A stretch of DNA of 64,000 nt from Plazaster borealis (GCA_021014325.1 CM037471.1:22216818-22280817), one strand, 5' to 3'. Counted from the stretch's first letter, positions 1-12,900 are shown. Program-made: numbers and translations. Notes: generated by a model not told the origin, from the letters alone.

Positions 1-924
1 GTATTTATCAGACAACATTTGACAGCAGATTTATTTAATAAACTTACAATATGTATTGTTAAAAAATGTTTTGGTATTTTTCCCCCACAAGCTTTGCTGC
101 TTGGCAACGAAGATCTTTATCCATTGACCACAAAAAGCAACGTTGCTTTTGGTTGTCCTTGGCCATCAAAAAAACCCAGATCACAACAAACAAATCATTA
201 AATTGGTAACTGAAGTCATCTTTTGTGTAAAGATTTATTTATCATTGATTGTCACTCCATTTCTTATTCTCGTAATACATGGACTGCCGACAAAATGGCA
301 AGGGGGAGGGGGAGGTTGGGAAAGAAGCGAACATCGGATGATAAACAATCTCCAAAATTGAAACTAACAACAACAAATACTGAATATAGAATATCGCGAG
401 TGGGTGATATACTGTGGTATTTTTCATTTTTCCCCAACAATCTTAACATGAAATTCGAGAAGCAAAATGTTTTGTTGATCTCGGGTTTCTGCCTTTCACA
501 ACATGACTGTGAAACGAGAGATCTGCGGTTTGTTTATTAAAAAACCAACTTTCCCCCGACGGTTCCAAAGCGCTCAGAATCAGATAATAAAGCAATCGTA
601 GCTTGGGTTCACAAAATGACATTAACGGGTGGTTGGGGGGGGGGGCGAAACACAAAAACCAAACAGGATATTTGCAGTGTCAGATCCTTCCGGGCAGGTG
701 ATAGCTCTGTGATTACATCCAGTTTTACTTTGATCTACGATAAACACAAAATCTCCCCCCAATCTTACCCTTTTCCTTACCATATAGCAGTAACCTGAAC
801 AAATATTTAACTATAAAGTGTGTGTAGGTGTTTTAAAGTATGGAGAAATTCATTCGCTATATACACCCGCAAGTTTCCAGCTCGAAAAGTGTCACAAAAC
901 TGAACACGGCACCAATGATTGGCA
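1..924. other. non-coding stretch, beyond exon 2 of the carrier gene
   Basis: No exon is recognised here on either strand. It should be intron 2 of the minus-strand SLC25A22-like gene, because the exon at 1369-1500 ends in a donor site facing left. It holds G-rich runs near 301-318 and 631-645. The open frames present are short and resemble no family I know. Confidence 0.5.
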
Positions 925-1359
925 TGTCACGGCCGAGCGGATAAGAACACCGGACTCGAGCTCTGGTGTTTCTGATCAGCAGAGTGTGGGTTCGAGTCCC
1001 GGTCGTGACACTTGTGTCCTTAAGCAAGACACTTAACCATTATTGCTTCGTCCTTCAGATGGGACGTAAAGCCGTAGGTCCCGTTTGTTGTGTAGTGCAC
1101 GTAAAAGAACCCAGTGCACTTATCGTAAAGAGAAGGGGTTTGCCCCGGTGTTCCTGGTTTGATTGGCTGCATATTGCACCACAGCACCTTGTAAACCATT
1201 ACATGGTGCTGTGTTAAGGAAAAAGGTCGTATACTTCAAAACATAGCTCCAATTACCTGGCAGGAGATTTTTTTAATAATGTTCGAGGGCCATGAGCATC
1301 ACTGAGTGACGGATTTGAGCGCTATATAAGAAGCCACTATTGTTATTATTATTATTATA
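925..1359 (+). mobile_element. tRNA-Leu-like SINE (family S1), near full length
   Basis: The head resembles tRNA-Leu(CAA): GGCCGAGCGGA (box A) at about 930, GACTCGAG in the anticodon region, and GGTTCGAGTCCCGG (box B) at about 990. A central conserved block follows (TTAAGCAAGACACTTAACC, about 1019), then a LINE-like 3' part with GCGCTATATAAGAAG and a TTATTATTATT tail. At least ten other pieces of this family lie in the window. It ends just beyond the splice donor of the carrier gene exon. Confidence 0.85.
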
Positions 1360-1368
1360 TCAACTTAC

Positions 1369-1500
1369 AGGTTGTTGTACATTCGCCGTCCATCGGTGAC
1401 CTGTTGGTTTTGAAGCCGTGTTTTGACCAGATCGATGGGGAAGATGCAGGTGACACCCGCAACTCCAGCCAGAGCACCATTTATACACTTAGCGGGGAGA
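1369..1500 (-). CDS. SLC25A22: carrier gene coding exon 2 (first helix and PIDLVK signature)
   Basis: The exon is 132 nt, entered with one base owed and leaving two bases over. It carries the first helix of repeat 1 of the carrier fold and the PIDLVK motif. The acceptor is TATCCAG (reading right to left) and the donor is GTAAGTTG. Confidence 0.88.
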
Positions 1501-4500
1501 CTGGATACCATACAGAAAGAAAACAAAAATCTGGGTTAACAAATGGAAGGCATCTCAGAAAAGTTTAAATAAGCCACGTGGCAGGTCCATGTACCAACAC
1601 TGACATACTTTCTTCAGAAAGCACGTCTTTAGATTTTTATGGTAATTTTAAACATTAAAAACAATATCTGTGAAGGAACTAACAGATTATTGTCACTCAA
1701 AGATTGCTTGAATTGGAACCATTAATAGCCTCCCTGCTAGAAAGAGGGTTCCAATGGAACAAGTATCTTTAGTTTCCCAATTGGGACAGTTTGGTTCTTA
1801 ATCGCCAAGGTTATCCAAGGGTTTTGTGATTGAGGAACAATAAGACAATAAGACAACAATTATTAATTGCATGAAACAACAACAAATGTTTCAAAAAATA
1901 AACCAGCAGAGCTGAAAACTAAAGAAGAACATGAAACTTGGGGAAAACAACAAAGAACAAACTGCAACTGGGAATAAATATGAATTACGTTAAACAACAA
2001 CTCTGAGAAATATTCATGCATAACAGAATGGTGGGATTGAAAACATTTTTTAACACAAAATGATTTAAAAATTACCCAATACACCATAGAGCAGGGTTTT
2101 CCCTTAACTTTTTGTTCTACTGACTAGCCAGTAGGACTAGCTCGCCTGTCATTTCACTGGTCCGTCAGCTTTTTCACTAGTCCATAATTCATATTCAATA
2201 GGGATGCTTTTCAACACTGAACTAGCCAGCCGGACCACTTGGTGTGTGTATTTTGACTGGCCCTCTGGTGATTTAACTAGCATTTAGCCAGCGGACCAAT
2301 GCTAAGGTAGAACGCTGTATATTTAGAGTAAGTATTGTGTATGTAGTACTCATTTTTGGGGTTCCCCCCCTAAAAAAACTTTAAAAACTTTGTTGATAAC
2401 AATTTCCTGAACCAATGTCTTCTTTCTTCTAGAATTACACCAGCCCTGGAATTTCTCCTTTGAGAGGGCAAGGCCATTTTCGTTTTGCAAAGGGGCACTT
2501 CCATTGGGAAAATCTTAAAGTTTATTGGAAATTTTGAAAGGGGCACCAAGGCCAAGACCAGGGGCAACAGAGGCCATGGCCTCCATGGCCTCCGTGCCTC
2601 CATGGCCTCCATGTAATTCCAGGCCCGTTACACCAGAGTATAACATTTTACTGTAACGTTTAGCCAAGTGTTTTCAAGAATTGTCCATAGCTTTTAAAGG
2701 CACTGTACACGTTTGGTAATTACCCCCCCCCCCCAAAAAAAGAAAAAAAAGAAAAAAAAAAGCATAAAAACATACTTGGTAACGAGCAACGGAGAGCTGT
2801 TGATAATACAAAACATTGTGAGAAAAAAGGTAATTTCTCACTGAAATATTTGACTCTGAAAAAGACTTCTGGCCAGAAGTCTTTTTCAGGCATCTGAAAG
2901 CACACAAATTTGTGCAACAAGGGTGTTATTTCTTTCATTATTTTCTTTCCACTTTGATGACCAATTGAGCCAAAAGTTTCACAGGTTTGTTATTTAATGC
3001 ATATGTTGGGATACACCAAGTGAGGATACTGGTCTTTGACAATTACCGAACATGTCCAGTGCCTTTAAAAAGGAAATAGTGATGTCTTCTACCAAGTGCA
3101 ATTTTCAAACTATCTTGCCATCAATCTCGGAAAAGAACTGTACCGTGAATACAAATTATAAAAGCAGTGTGAAAGATATTCATCACATGGCAATTATAAT
3201 GCAACGTCACCAATTCTCTAGTGGTGTGTGAGTGTGTACACACAGATAAAGGTGTCTAATAACAATAATGCCCAAGGCATAAATTATGGTGTGTTTGACA
3301 TCTTGGCCGAGTGTCTCACAGTTCCTTGCTCTATGACAGTAATTAGTGCTTTACTATTTTTTACATCACACTTTTGACAACTAAGACTATTTTTTACTGC
3401 TTTTCCTTTTTTCTTTGTGTTGTCTATCATGTCTAAATAAATGGGTCTCAGGGTTCTCCCAGGGTTTTTGCAAAACTGTGGGGCATTCTGGACCAAATTT
3501 GTTTGATGTTTGGCTGAAGCACGCTGAATTGAAACAAGGTCTTCGGAATGTTTTCTACTTCCCTTGGTGTTTATCTTGGTTTTAAAAGCCCCACTGTGCA
3601 GTCTGGAGCATTCTATGTGCTTTTCTCTTGATGATTTTTGTGAAATTATATTTAAAACAAATTAATAATAATTTTGTTATTTTTATAAAAGCGTATTGGC
3701 GGAAATGTACGCGTATCGGCACGCAATTCCCGCATATCGGCCAGATACCCTAGCTTGTGCATGGGGAGAACCCTCGGTCTTATATTTTGAACATAGCTCC
3801 GCATACCTTGTAGGAAACATAATAAATGCTTTGAGATTCCCCTTTAGTGTGAAAAAGCACTATACATTGGGCTGAGAGTCATCACCGACAAAAAAGATCC
3901 GACACTAAGATTACAAGTTTTGGAGGTATGCCGAAATGATGTTATTTCCACCTTTAGATAACCCCTGGACTTATTGATTCCACTGAGCTTGAGGGAACAG
4001 TAGCCTCAGCACAAGTGAAGTAGATCAAAGAGCAAGATTTCTTTACATCTTAAGAAAATAACAGCTGATTTTTATCTCCAGGCAGACAGAATAAAAGTCT
4101 GAAATCAGTTAAAAGTCTGACATTTCTCGTCCCTGTATATAAGAAAGTTCCTGCGTATTATTATTTAAACACATAAATATTTAAAAGTTATTTTGTATCC
4201 AAAATGCAAGTCCTTTCACAGTGTGAAGAATGTTTAAAGATTAATTTGCCTTTACTTTTTTTCTCTACTCAAAATTAAATTCATTCTCAGTATTTATCTA
4301 TTGATCGATTTGCATTTCAAAGGTCAAACTTAATCAAAGTCAAAAGTCAAGTCCAACCAAAACCCAAAACAAACTTGAGAACCGAAAGCCAAGTATGGAT
4401 TTTTTATTCCACTTTGCAGATGTTCCGACACCCACACAAACCTCCGTTGACAAATTTGTGAATCAGATGAGGGGAAATCAACCAGACCAACCCCCCCCTC

Positions 4501-7500
4501 CCCATGAGACGTTGTTGACCATGAACATATACACACCCACCGCACGAAGAAACCGTCGGCAAAAATTCAGCCGTACAATTGACAGTTCGTTCTTTCGCAC
4601 ATTTTCACAGTAACAATCGGTTACGAAGCGAGCGCTACAACAGATTTCAGGGACTGCGAGCCGCAGGAAGTGGAAAATCAATGTTAAGTGCTCCCATAAG
4701 ACGGTTCAGTGCCTCAGCTGCCCCATTCTTCTGATTAATTGCATTTCAATGGGAGGGTTAAATGCAGAGAAAGCCTTACCTCACACCAAACAATATCCCT
4801 TCAAAGTGCCATAAGTGATGCTACGCGTATAGTAACACAATTTCAAAACAGCTTCAATTCAGCATCAACCATTTTTGTTTGTATTCTTGGTAAAATTGTA
4901 AATCAAGTTTTGCACAGGTTCTCTTTGTGCAGTTTACGGATCAAAATTTGTCTGGCGTGTACTCTTTACTGAATCTTATCAGATTACTATCTCCCCCACA
5001 CAAAGAGGGACAGGGGGTACTGGAATTCATGCTCGCAATGTCTCTTTATCCCCGGGGGGGGGGGGGGGTTATTGTGTAATCCCCAATTCCAGAACTTTGT
5101 CTTTTTGTTAATAATGTGGCTCACAAGAATGAACAGGCATTGTTTATCATTGTATTCACCTCAATTGGAGGTACATATAAGCCTGAGTAATCGGAGATTC
5201 CAGCATACCATGGCAGATTATCAGCCGTGGCTTTGTGGCTTTGAGGTTTTGCAATTTACGGTGAGTACATACTCACATTTTCTCACAAGAAAACAAGAAA
5301 TCTGGGTGCTTATTATTATAAAAAACTTTTGTTGTCTTTCCTTTGTCAAGTCAGAGTTTCATTGTAAAAACGATATTTTCCAAAGGAAATTAATTACTCC
5401 ATTTCTCCAAGAGAGTTCCCGAAAAATTATACCACACAGAGGCACGGAATTTAAAATCTTTTTGAATACCGACTCCAAAGTGGTAAGACTTACAAATTGT
5501 TCTAACCGGAGACCGCTCAAACATTTACTCCATATTAAAAGATATACTGGTACCCGTAACTCCATTTACCATGAATTGCAGTAGACAAATAGTCTGTGAT
5601 GAAATGTGTACTGTCATGCCACGGCTTTAAATAGACCAGTGCTTGAAATGACCTTCCCCAACTCACCCACTCTACCTCACACTCTCCCCCTCATCATCTT
5701 CTTGAAGCGCTCTTTCCGTTTGCACAACAGATTTTTAAGTTCCCACACAAACACAGTCCCCCGTTGAGACTGAATACTAATAGATTATAAATACCTAATG
5801 TTTTGGAGGGAAGAGGGAAACACTGATCACCTAATCTAAAATGTAATCAGCCTATTTTAAATTGCCAACTAAGAGAGTCTCCTCTTGAGCCATTATACAC
5901 GTAGATGACGGATAGTTTTCATTCCATTTGTAAACTGAACTCTAACTAATTAAAGGCAGGGTATGTTTTTAGGTAATTGTCGAAGACCAGTATCCTCACT
6001 TGGTGTATCCCAACGGATGCATAAAATAACAAACCTGTGAAAATTTGGGCTCAATTGGTCATTGAAGTTGCAAGAAAATAAATAGAATTGTATGCTTTCA
6101 GATGCCTGATAAAGGCTTCATGCCTGAAGCCTTTTCTCAGATTCAAATTTTTGGAGTGAAAAATTTCCTTTTTCTCTAAAACTGCATTTCTTCAAAGGGA
6201 GGGTCAATTCTAACAATTTGTTTTTACCAACAGCTCTCCATCGCTCTTTACCAGGTAAGTTTCTATGGTCATTCATTTTTTGGAATAATTACCAAAGGTA
6301 TACCCTCCCTTTAAGGATTTTCAATTGCTATGGCAACTAAATTGACAACAGAGGCATCAGATACTCATCATGATATATTATACATTTTTATGGCGCAAAC
6401 AAAATAATATTTACCCGGCCCAGTTTCCTTTCCTTTTTCTTTTTCTTTTTGTTATATATATTTTTTTCATTTTAGAAATAAGGTCATGGTCTCGTTCTTT
6501 ATCAGGTTAATTTAACTTCAAGGTTGCAAATCAATCTACAAACCGGAAAATATTGATGTGCAAATTGCAAAAAAAATGAAAAACCAGAACTGACAAAAAA
6601 CATGGCAATTTTTTTCATTCTCAATACTACAGCACAGGTTGTCTAATTTCCGAGCTACCATTGAGCGCTTTACTCTTTTTGAAATTAATCAACTGTAATA
6701 AACTAATGTCTGATCAAATATTATATTTCTGTTTTTTGTTTTGCTCATTTTTCAAAATGGAATGTTACTCTTTTAAATGTATTTATCACTTATTGTTTTA
6801 TTTTTTTTTGCTAACTGAACAATATAAAAGAATTTTCTCTGTTCCAAACCCAATCCATGGTACCATACTCCCAAATCCTTCTATATCAAATTCGCCGTAT
6901 TTTTGACCGTGTGAGGGCGTTGTCGACCAATTTTTACGTGTTGCCAATGTGAAGGATTCACAAGGACTGGGGCTGGTAGGCCCAGATAACAATTGCTTAG
7001 GGTCAGGCATTCCAATCTTATCCAAGTTTCCTTCACTCTTTCATCCTTATTACACATTCAGTCTAAACTCCTTCTATATCCAATTGCCAAAGTGAAGGAT
7101 TCAGAAGGGCTGGGGCTGGTAGGCCCAGATATTTATTGCTTATCACTGGGTCAGGTATTCCAATCTTATCCAAGTTTTCTGAACACTCTTTCACCCTTAC
7201 AGTCTTTAATCATTATAATCCAACTGCCAAAATGAAGGATTCAGAAGGACTAGGGCCAGTAGGCCCAGACAACAATTGCTTATCACTGGGTCAGGAATTC
7301 CAATCTGATCTACTAAGTCTGAACAATTTGGTGTGGAGTGACATAAGAGAAGAGGATATTGGAGGATTGAGGTCACATGCTAAACCAATCTGTGGAAGGT
7401 TGCCTGTAACACAACATGGTGTAAAGTAACCAGATATAGGTTTGTAAAACGCAGATTTTATTCATTTCCTGGTTTCAATACAAAAAAAGTAGTGTATGTT

Positions 7501-9654
7501 ATTAATACATTTTAACAAAACTGATTGGGGAACTTTCAGGGAATCTGCTATGAAAACCCATGACCCAATAAATAATTCTCAACATTAAAAAAACAAATTT
7601 AATAAACAACTCTGAAAATGTGTTAAATTAAAATTCTGCTTATTAATTAAACTGCATTTTCAAAGGATGAAGACAGAGAAGGTATTTAGATTGGATTACT
7701 TGGTTCTGGGGTAACTGACAATACAAAATAATTTTAACAAAAAATGAACAAAACCTTTGTGCCAGAAACAAAAAAGTGACACATTTGGGTGTTTTAATTG
7801 ATGATCCCCACCGTAAAACCTTATGACTTAATGGAATAACTATAAACAACCCGTTTGCCGGGAACGCACAACGAAACATGCAATTCCTTTCATAATTATT
7901 AAAAAATAAACACCAATAAGATTGCATGCAAACATGTTGATACCAACAGCTAAAGCACTGGTGAAAATGACCTATCATCGGGGGTTACACATGCAATAAA
8001 ATAACGGGATCACTGCATGTATAATGGCCACCCACTGAACACCAAGTGAACAAATCTATGGTAGTTACCCAGTGTATCCCTTCTTGGGTTGCTTTGTGAC
8101 TTCCACATTGACTTCCTTGGAAGCACTGTAAGTACAGGGCATATGACATTATATGCACTGGTATTAGCAGACATCTTTAAAGGCATTGTACACGTTTGGT
8201 AATTGTCAAAGACCAGTGTTCTCATTTGGTGTATCCCAACATATGCATAAAATAACAAGCCTGTGAAAATTTGGGCTCCATTGGTCATCGAAGTTGCAAG
8301 AAAATGATGAAAGAACAAACACCCTTGTTGTACAAATTTGTGTGCTTTCAGATAGGAATAAAAACTTCTTGCAAGAAGTTTTTATTATTTTAGTGAGAAA
8401 TTACCTCTTTCTCAAAAACTACGTTACTTCAGAGGGAGTCATTTCTCACAATGTTTTATACTATCAACAGCTCTCTGTTGCTCGTTACCAAGTCAGTTTT
8501 TATGCTAATATAGATTCTGAGTAATTACCAAACGTGTACAGTGCCTTTAAAGCTCAATACAAAAAGACAAACAAACAAACAAACAAACACCCAAACAAAC
8601 AAACAAACACTTCCGTTCAGCAAACAGAGACGCCCTTGTTATTCCAACTATTGCCACCAAATGGTGAACGTAGTTTTCAGTTTGCTGGACCTCATTTTAT
8701 GGAACAATCTCCCTCTACACATCAAAAAAAGCTACCACCGTCTCACATTTCAAGACTCTTCTCAAAATATTTCTGTTCAATTCATCGTACATGTAACTAA
8801 GTTCTTTTTGTTCTTCCGAGCGCTTAGAGACTTTCATCTGAAGGTGTTAGGCGCTATATAAATACAGTTGTTATTATTATTCCATTACATTCCTTAAAGG
8901 GGCTGTGGTCATCATGATCAAAGTAAGCCTGTGGCTGTACATGGAATTATGAAAACTTACCCAGTAATACTGCACCCAGGCATGGAATTTCATGAGGGCA
9001 AGGCCATTTTCATTTTGCAAAGGGCACTTCAATTAGAAAATCTAAAAGTCTATGGGAAACTGTTGAAGGGGCACCAAAGCCAAGACCAGTGCCAAAAGAG
9101 GCCATGGCCTCCGTTTAATTCCAGGCCTGTGCACCCTCCCTACGTATCATATCTATGGAGAGGGAGTGCGCGTGCAGTAAACTGGGTAAGAGTTAATGAG
9201 AGAGGGCGCGCGCATGCAGTAACTGGGTGAGAGTTCATGGGGAGGGGGCGCATGCAGTAACTGGGTGAGAGTTCATTATTCCATGTGCAGCCACAGGCCT
9301 GCTTTGATCTTGACGACACAACCCCTTTAAAATACACAAAACATGCCCACTTTCTTATTACAAAAAACAGTTCCACAGGATCCAGAATTATTGATCAACA
9401 GTACAAAATGTAGACTCAAAAGTAGCAGACAGTACTATTAATACCATCATCAATAATGCATAAAAAGTACAGAACAGTATCCGGAATAAAAAAAAATGTG
9501 ACCCCAATTTGTGTTGAACCTTTTAAAGGATAATTTAATGGCACATTTAACATTGAAAACCGAGCAAGTAAAACACTCTGATGGAACTTTAATACATTAA
9601 AACAAGTGGACAATTTGGGGAACTGAATGTAAAAACTCACCTAATTTCACCCAT
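1369..9654 (-). CDS. SLC25A22: mitochondrial glutamate carrier (SLC25A22/SLC25A18-like), 5' part only
   Basis: Two coding exons are visible: 9654-9641 (14 nt, reading MGEI plus two bases) and 1500-1369 (132 nt). Joined, they give [16 protein letters not shown], then [19 protein letters not shown] and a MYNN end. This matches the first transmembrane helix and the signature PxD/ExxK/R (PIDLVK) of mitochondrial solute carriers, and most closely the glutamate carriers SLC25A22 and SLC25A18, which begin with a few residues before a similar LPAK block. In that family the protein is a six-helix inner-membrane carrier that imports glutamate with a proton. The donor on exon 1 is GTGAGT, the acceptor is CAG, the donor on exon 2 is GTAAGT, and the phases agree (14 nt leaves two bases, and exon 2 supplies one). 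The remaining exons are outside the window. The choice between A22 and A18 is not resolved. Confidence 0.85.
2445..2624. repeat. MITE family M4, copy 1
   Basis: The ends are inverted: CCTGGAATT on the left and AATTCCAGG on the right. Inside are GGCAAGGCCATTTTC and GGGGCACTTCCATTGG. Related copies lie at 8977-9126 and, split by a SINE, at 43359-43772. The right end has a small internal expansion of a GGCCTCCATGGCCTCC motif. Confidence 0.75.
2698..3064. mobile_element. TTAA-flanked MITE (family M1), copy a
   Basis: The ends are AGGCACTGTACACGTTTGG and its near complement CATGTCCAGTGCCT, flanked on both sides by TTAA (2694-2697 and 3065-3068). The centre is a hairpin, GACTTCTGGCCAGAAGTC. TTAA duplications and short AGG...CCT ends are typical of non-autonomous piggyBac-type elements. 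A C/A-rich run at 2725-2762 is an internal expansion. Confidence 0.85.
3775..3872 (+). mobile_element. SINE S1 3' fragment
   Basis: It resembles the distal part of the S1 SINEs (GAACATAGCTCCGCATACC, then AAGCACTATAC). The tRNA head is missing. Confidence 0.5.
5070..5420 (-). repeat. partial copy of repeat family M3
   Basis: Read on the minus strand it matches parts of the longer copies at 17609-18246 and 25998-26625: CTTTGTCAAGTCAG and GATTCCAGCATACCATGGCAGA occur here as their complements. The open frame of about 170 codons that runs through it is a by-product of this repeat. Confidence 0.6.
5954..6310. mobile_element. TTAA-flanked MITE (family M1), copy b
   Basis: The ends are AGGCAGGGTATG and TATACCCTCCCT, flanked by TTAA at 5950-5953 and 6311-6314. 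The interior is shared with the other copies (TTGGTGTATCCCAAC, CAACAGCTCTCC). The central hairpin is GGCTTCATGCCTGAAGCC. Confidence 0.82.
6942..7325 (+). repeat. three tandem copies of a ~140-bp unit
   Basis: The units begin near 6942, 7086 and 7225. Each carries TGCCAA.GTGAAGGATTCA, then GTAGGCCCAGA and CAGG.ATTCCAATCT. They are clearly diverged, so the triplication is not recent. It lies in intron 1 of the carrier gene. Confidence 0.8.
7440..8175. other. non-coding stretch, nothing recognised
   Basis: This is AT-rich intronic sequence of the carrier gene. I see no repeat family, RNA or exon in it. Confidence 0.5.
8181..8546. mobile_element. TTAA-flanked MITE (family M1), copy c
   Basis: This is a well-preserved copy. 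TTAA flanks lie at 8177-8180 and 8547-8550, and the ends are AGGCATTGTACACGTTTGG and AAACGTGTACAGTGCCT. The central hairpin AAACTTCTTGCAAGAAGTTT is a near-perfect palindrome. Confidence 0.9.
8565..8613. repeat. (ACAA)n simple repeat
   Basis: A run of AAACAAAC units with a few interruptions, immediately to the right of MITE copy c. Confidence 0.9.
8622..8886 (+). mobile_element. LINE 3' end, truncated
   Basis: With frameshifts, the translation gives the C-terminal signature seen in many non-LTR retrotransposons of the L2/CR1/Rex type (a GERSF.FAGP block, then [11 protein letters not shown]). It is followed by a short 3' UTR with GGCGCTATATAAATAC and a TTATTATTATT tail. This is a typical 5'-truncated, dead copy. 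The S1 SINEs end in a similar GCGCTATATAA(TTA)n, which suggests they borrowed the LINE machinery. Confidence 0.7.
8977..9126. repeat. MITE family M4, copy 2
   Basis: It matches the copy at 2445-2624 through GGCAAGGCCATTTTC and AAAGGGCACTTC, and ends in AATTCCAGGCC. Confidence 0.7.
9158..9277 (+). repeat. three-copy minisatellite, ~40-bp unit
   Basis: Three imperfect units share GCATGCAGTAACTGGG and GAGAGTTCAT. They begin near 9158, 9199 and 9239 and are unusually GC-rich (GGGCGCGCGC) for this window. Confidence 0.75.
9641..9654 (-). CDS. SLC25A22: carrier gene coding exon 1 (14 nt)
   Basis: The start codon is the complement of 9652-9654. The exon reads ATGGGTGAAATTAG and stops at a GTGAGT donor at 9640. 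Its two leftover bases join the first base of exon 2 to make a serine codon, giving MGEIS before LPAK. The very short leader is normal for this carrier group. I chose this start because phase, donor and homology all agree. Confidence 0.78.
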
Positions 9655-9950
9655 TCCAAGGAGAAATCTATCTTTTAAAGTTCCGGCGTTGTTTACAGTT
9701 TTTCTCTGACGTATTTACAAATCAAGTTGATCACAAATTGAGTTGTCCGAAGCTGCCGCTGCTAATCAGGCCTGTACAAACACTGGTTCTCTGGAGCTAA
9801 ACCTACGCACCCAACCGACTGGAAGTAAAGAGGTTTTGAATACGTTAGACGGTATTTTCCTTCCATACAGCACCGACACAGTGCTTAAGAAAACACACGT
9901 GTACCTCCACGCATCCTCCCACACATAAATAATACACCCCTGAGACGTAA
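9655..9950 (-). promoter_or_regulatory. probable 5' UTR / promoter side of the carrier gene
   Basis: This lies directly upstream of the initiator codon on the minus strand. It has more CpG than its surroundings (CCGGCG, GACGT, CCGAAGC). No TATA box or initiator can be fixed by eye, and further non-coding exons could lie farther right. Confidence 0.3.
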
Positions 9951-12900
9951 CCCGACCACTTTATAAATAAAGAGCATGACGTTTACAGTTTGCACACATC
10001 ACAATTTTGCAGTTCTCACCTTGTTCTTATTTGTGCAATTTATAACTAATGGACTTAAATTTTCCCCACTACTCTCCTAAAATACAGAAATACTACAGTA
10101 GATAAATTACTGAGGACGTGTAACCTGCCTATAATAAGCGTTCTATGATACACTCGTTAAAACACTCATTAACTTATTCAAAAGCGCAATATAGTCATAT
10201 GTCAGCTGCCCATAAATAAATCTGATTGTCTTTCCTCCAATATTGGGCAATTCATTAAATGATTGGAACTGGAATATGCATCATCTTTTGCAGTCAACAA
10301 CGTTTGCTTCAATCATCATAACTAAGAAGGAATAGTGCGGATATTGTTCAGCACATGGGTACTACAATTCATGTGTGATGTTTTTTCTTCAAAATGACCC
10401 CTTTAAAAACACTTTTTATGTATGACATTTTTCAGTCATACTGGGATTAATACTGGCAGTCGAATTGGGTAGGGAATTGAATGTCATCCCTATTTTAAAC
10501 TAATTTTTGCACACATTGCAGTATTTCACAGTTAAAATTGTGGAACGTTGAATTAAAAATTTAGAGACCAGGGTTGGATAAAATTTGTCTCCAGGTTTTG
10601 GCACATTTTTCGAACCAACAGTGAATATATTAAGAGGATTGGCTGAATGGTAATTGACTTGCAAGTTGTTCACACTGAATGTTAAAAGCGATGGACCTTT
10701 GATATTAAGGATTCGACTTAATTGACATTCAGCAGTCACATTACACAGCCGCATACTTCTATAAAACTAAAAGGACATCACGAAGACACTAGACACCTGC
10801 AGCCTACTCCAATGCTCGAAACTGAACACCCGAGGAACAAAATTGGAATCCATTTTTTAGAAAGTCAGAGTAGTTCTGGAACTTTTTCCTTCCTGCAAAA
10901 TATCAAATATGTCCCAACTTCTTGGGGAATAATTTGAGAAGCTGAGCTGGAAATAACCTAAACTGTAAATTTTTGAAGGTTTTCGGACAATTTTTGAAAA
11001 GCTACTGTCACTGGCACTGAGGATGTGACATTTTAATGCTTTACTTGGACTCTTTCTAGTCCAAATCTTTTCGGATGTTCTTTGAAAAGCTGTTGATGTG
11101 GGTTGAAGAAACATTTGAGCAAATCAATGAAATCATCATGAATAATTAAATTAGTATCCATGACCATTTCAAAAGACAGAATCACGCTGTCTGGGCTGTG
11201 TTCAACTTCTCCAAGTCCTTCCTTTCCTTTTGTCGATTTAGGCGTACTTATTGCATCACGCATACAGCAACGCATACATATAGGCTTTTGAAAATTTGTG
11301 TTGCCGCTCCGGTCAAATCGTTAAGCGATGATGCTGTGTGTTTACTCACGTCTTAAAGAGGGGCACAAACTTTAATTTGATGAATGCCCTTTGTCAGGGC
11401 AGATCAGATGAAGAAGAAACAGTTTGTAAACAAATTCACCTAACGTAAAAACCTTATGAAAATGGAGACTTATGTCATTGTTTTCTTACCCGATGGTTAA
11501 TTTGTTTATGTTGCGTACATATGGCTAATTATTAATACACATGTAGCCAACACGCACAAATGATTAATACACACGTATTCAACAGCCTGTCCATGACAGA
11601 ACGTGGGCGTTAGTACAGTGCACGTAGGCCTACGCATTAAGAGAATCTGATAGTAAGTTGTGATAATCATAACCCGCGCATCCTGGAGGATTCTCCGGTC
11701 ATCATCCCCGACAGGGAGGATGGAGGGTTATGAGAACATGTAGCTTAATCTCCCTCGTCGTAGAAGTACGGTGTTCAATCATGAAATTTACAGAAGTGAA
11801 GGAAGGACTTTGAGAAGTTGAATAAATACAGAGCAAACACTAACAGTACACTACAGTGAATGAGTGATACTTCAGATACTTATTTGTGTCATGTGTCAAA
11901 ACTGAACATTAATAAGAACAACATCTACCCAGGGCCAGTCAGTGTGGACTGTGAGTGTAACGTAAACTTGCACTGTTTTCCACCAGTGTTTTAAGTTGTG
12001 TGGTTGGTTGGGAAGTTTTTCCAGTGTTTTCCGTTAGTTTTCTGGTGTTTTCCTTACAATTTTACAGTCACTGGTCAGACTCTGATCTGACGACAGACAC
12101 AGACCATGGATCCTTATTAATATTATAGACAGAGCTTGAGATAAAACGCTGCTGTCACTCAACTTGTCGGGCTTTGCCTAGTGTAGTGTGCTGTGTGTGT
12201 GGCTGTGGCGAGAAGTATTGTGTGGAGTAGGAAATTCGGTCGAAATGCAGCAAAGACATTCCAGGAATAACTTACAGAAAATGAACAAAGTAAGACGGAT
12301 ATCAAGCCAGATTGGTGACAATATTTTAATCGAAGTAACCATGATTCGTTCACGCTAGCTTGCCCGCCCATCAACGTACGTATATATATAGCATGTATAG
12401 CTCGACTGGATTCGATGACATCCGCAATTTTCGAGCATGCATGCAGCGAGTGCATGATTGAATTGGATAAATGGATGCCGAAAAAAGCAAAAGCCGGTCA
12501 CAAATTTTACACCCAAATATTCAATTGCTACACATTTTTGTAAAACTAAGTATTAGACAAGAATACATACTTACCAAATATTGCTTTAGAATGTGTAATT
12601 TTTCGCTCTGTTTTCTGCTATATTGAGAAAATGTGTTCCTTCTCAGTCCTATATCTCCTTCCCACTCGTACTCTCGTGATCGTATCGTGTTTCGTGCACA
12701 CGCACATGTAACGTGCTTATACCGTTTGTACAATCAACTATGCATGCTCACTATTTATTTGTGGTTATGTGGCGACCGCCAAAACACTTCTCATTCATAT
12801 GTAAATGAGAGGCGGGACTCGTGGACAACAGACCCGGTTTTAATTGGACAGTTATAATTATTTACATAAAGGCAAACCGGGAGGAATGGAATTTTATGAA

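Noticed and set aside
925..1010. Possible tRNA-Leu gene
   Set aside because: It is the head of a dispersed SINE with a LINE-like tail, repeated across the window.
5072..5584. 170-codon plus-strand open frame
   Set aside because: Much of it overlaps a reversed M3 repeat; the peptide resembles no protein and other M3 copies are not open in the same frame.
11033..11275. 80-codon minus-strand frame in the intergenic region
   Set aside because: No homology recognised and no convincing splice context; kept only as a remark in the region entry.
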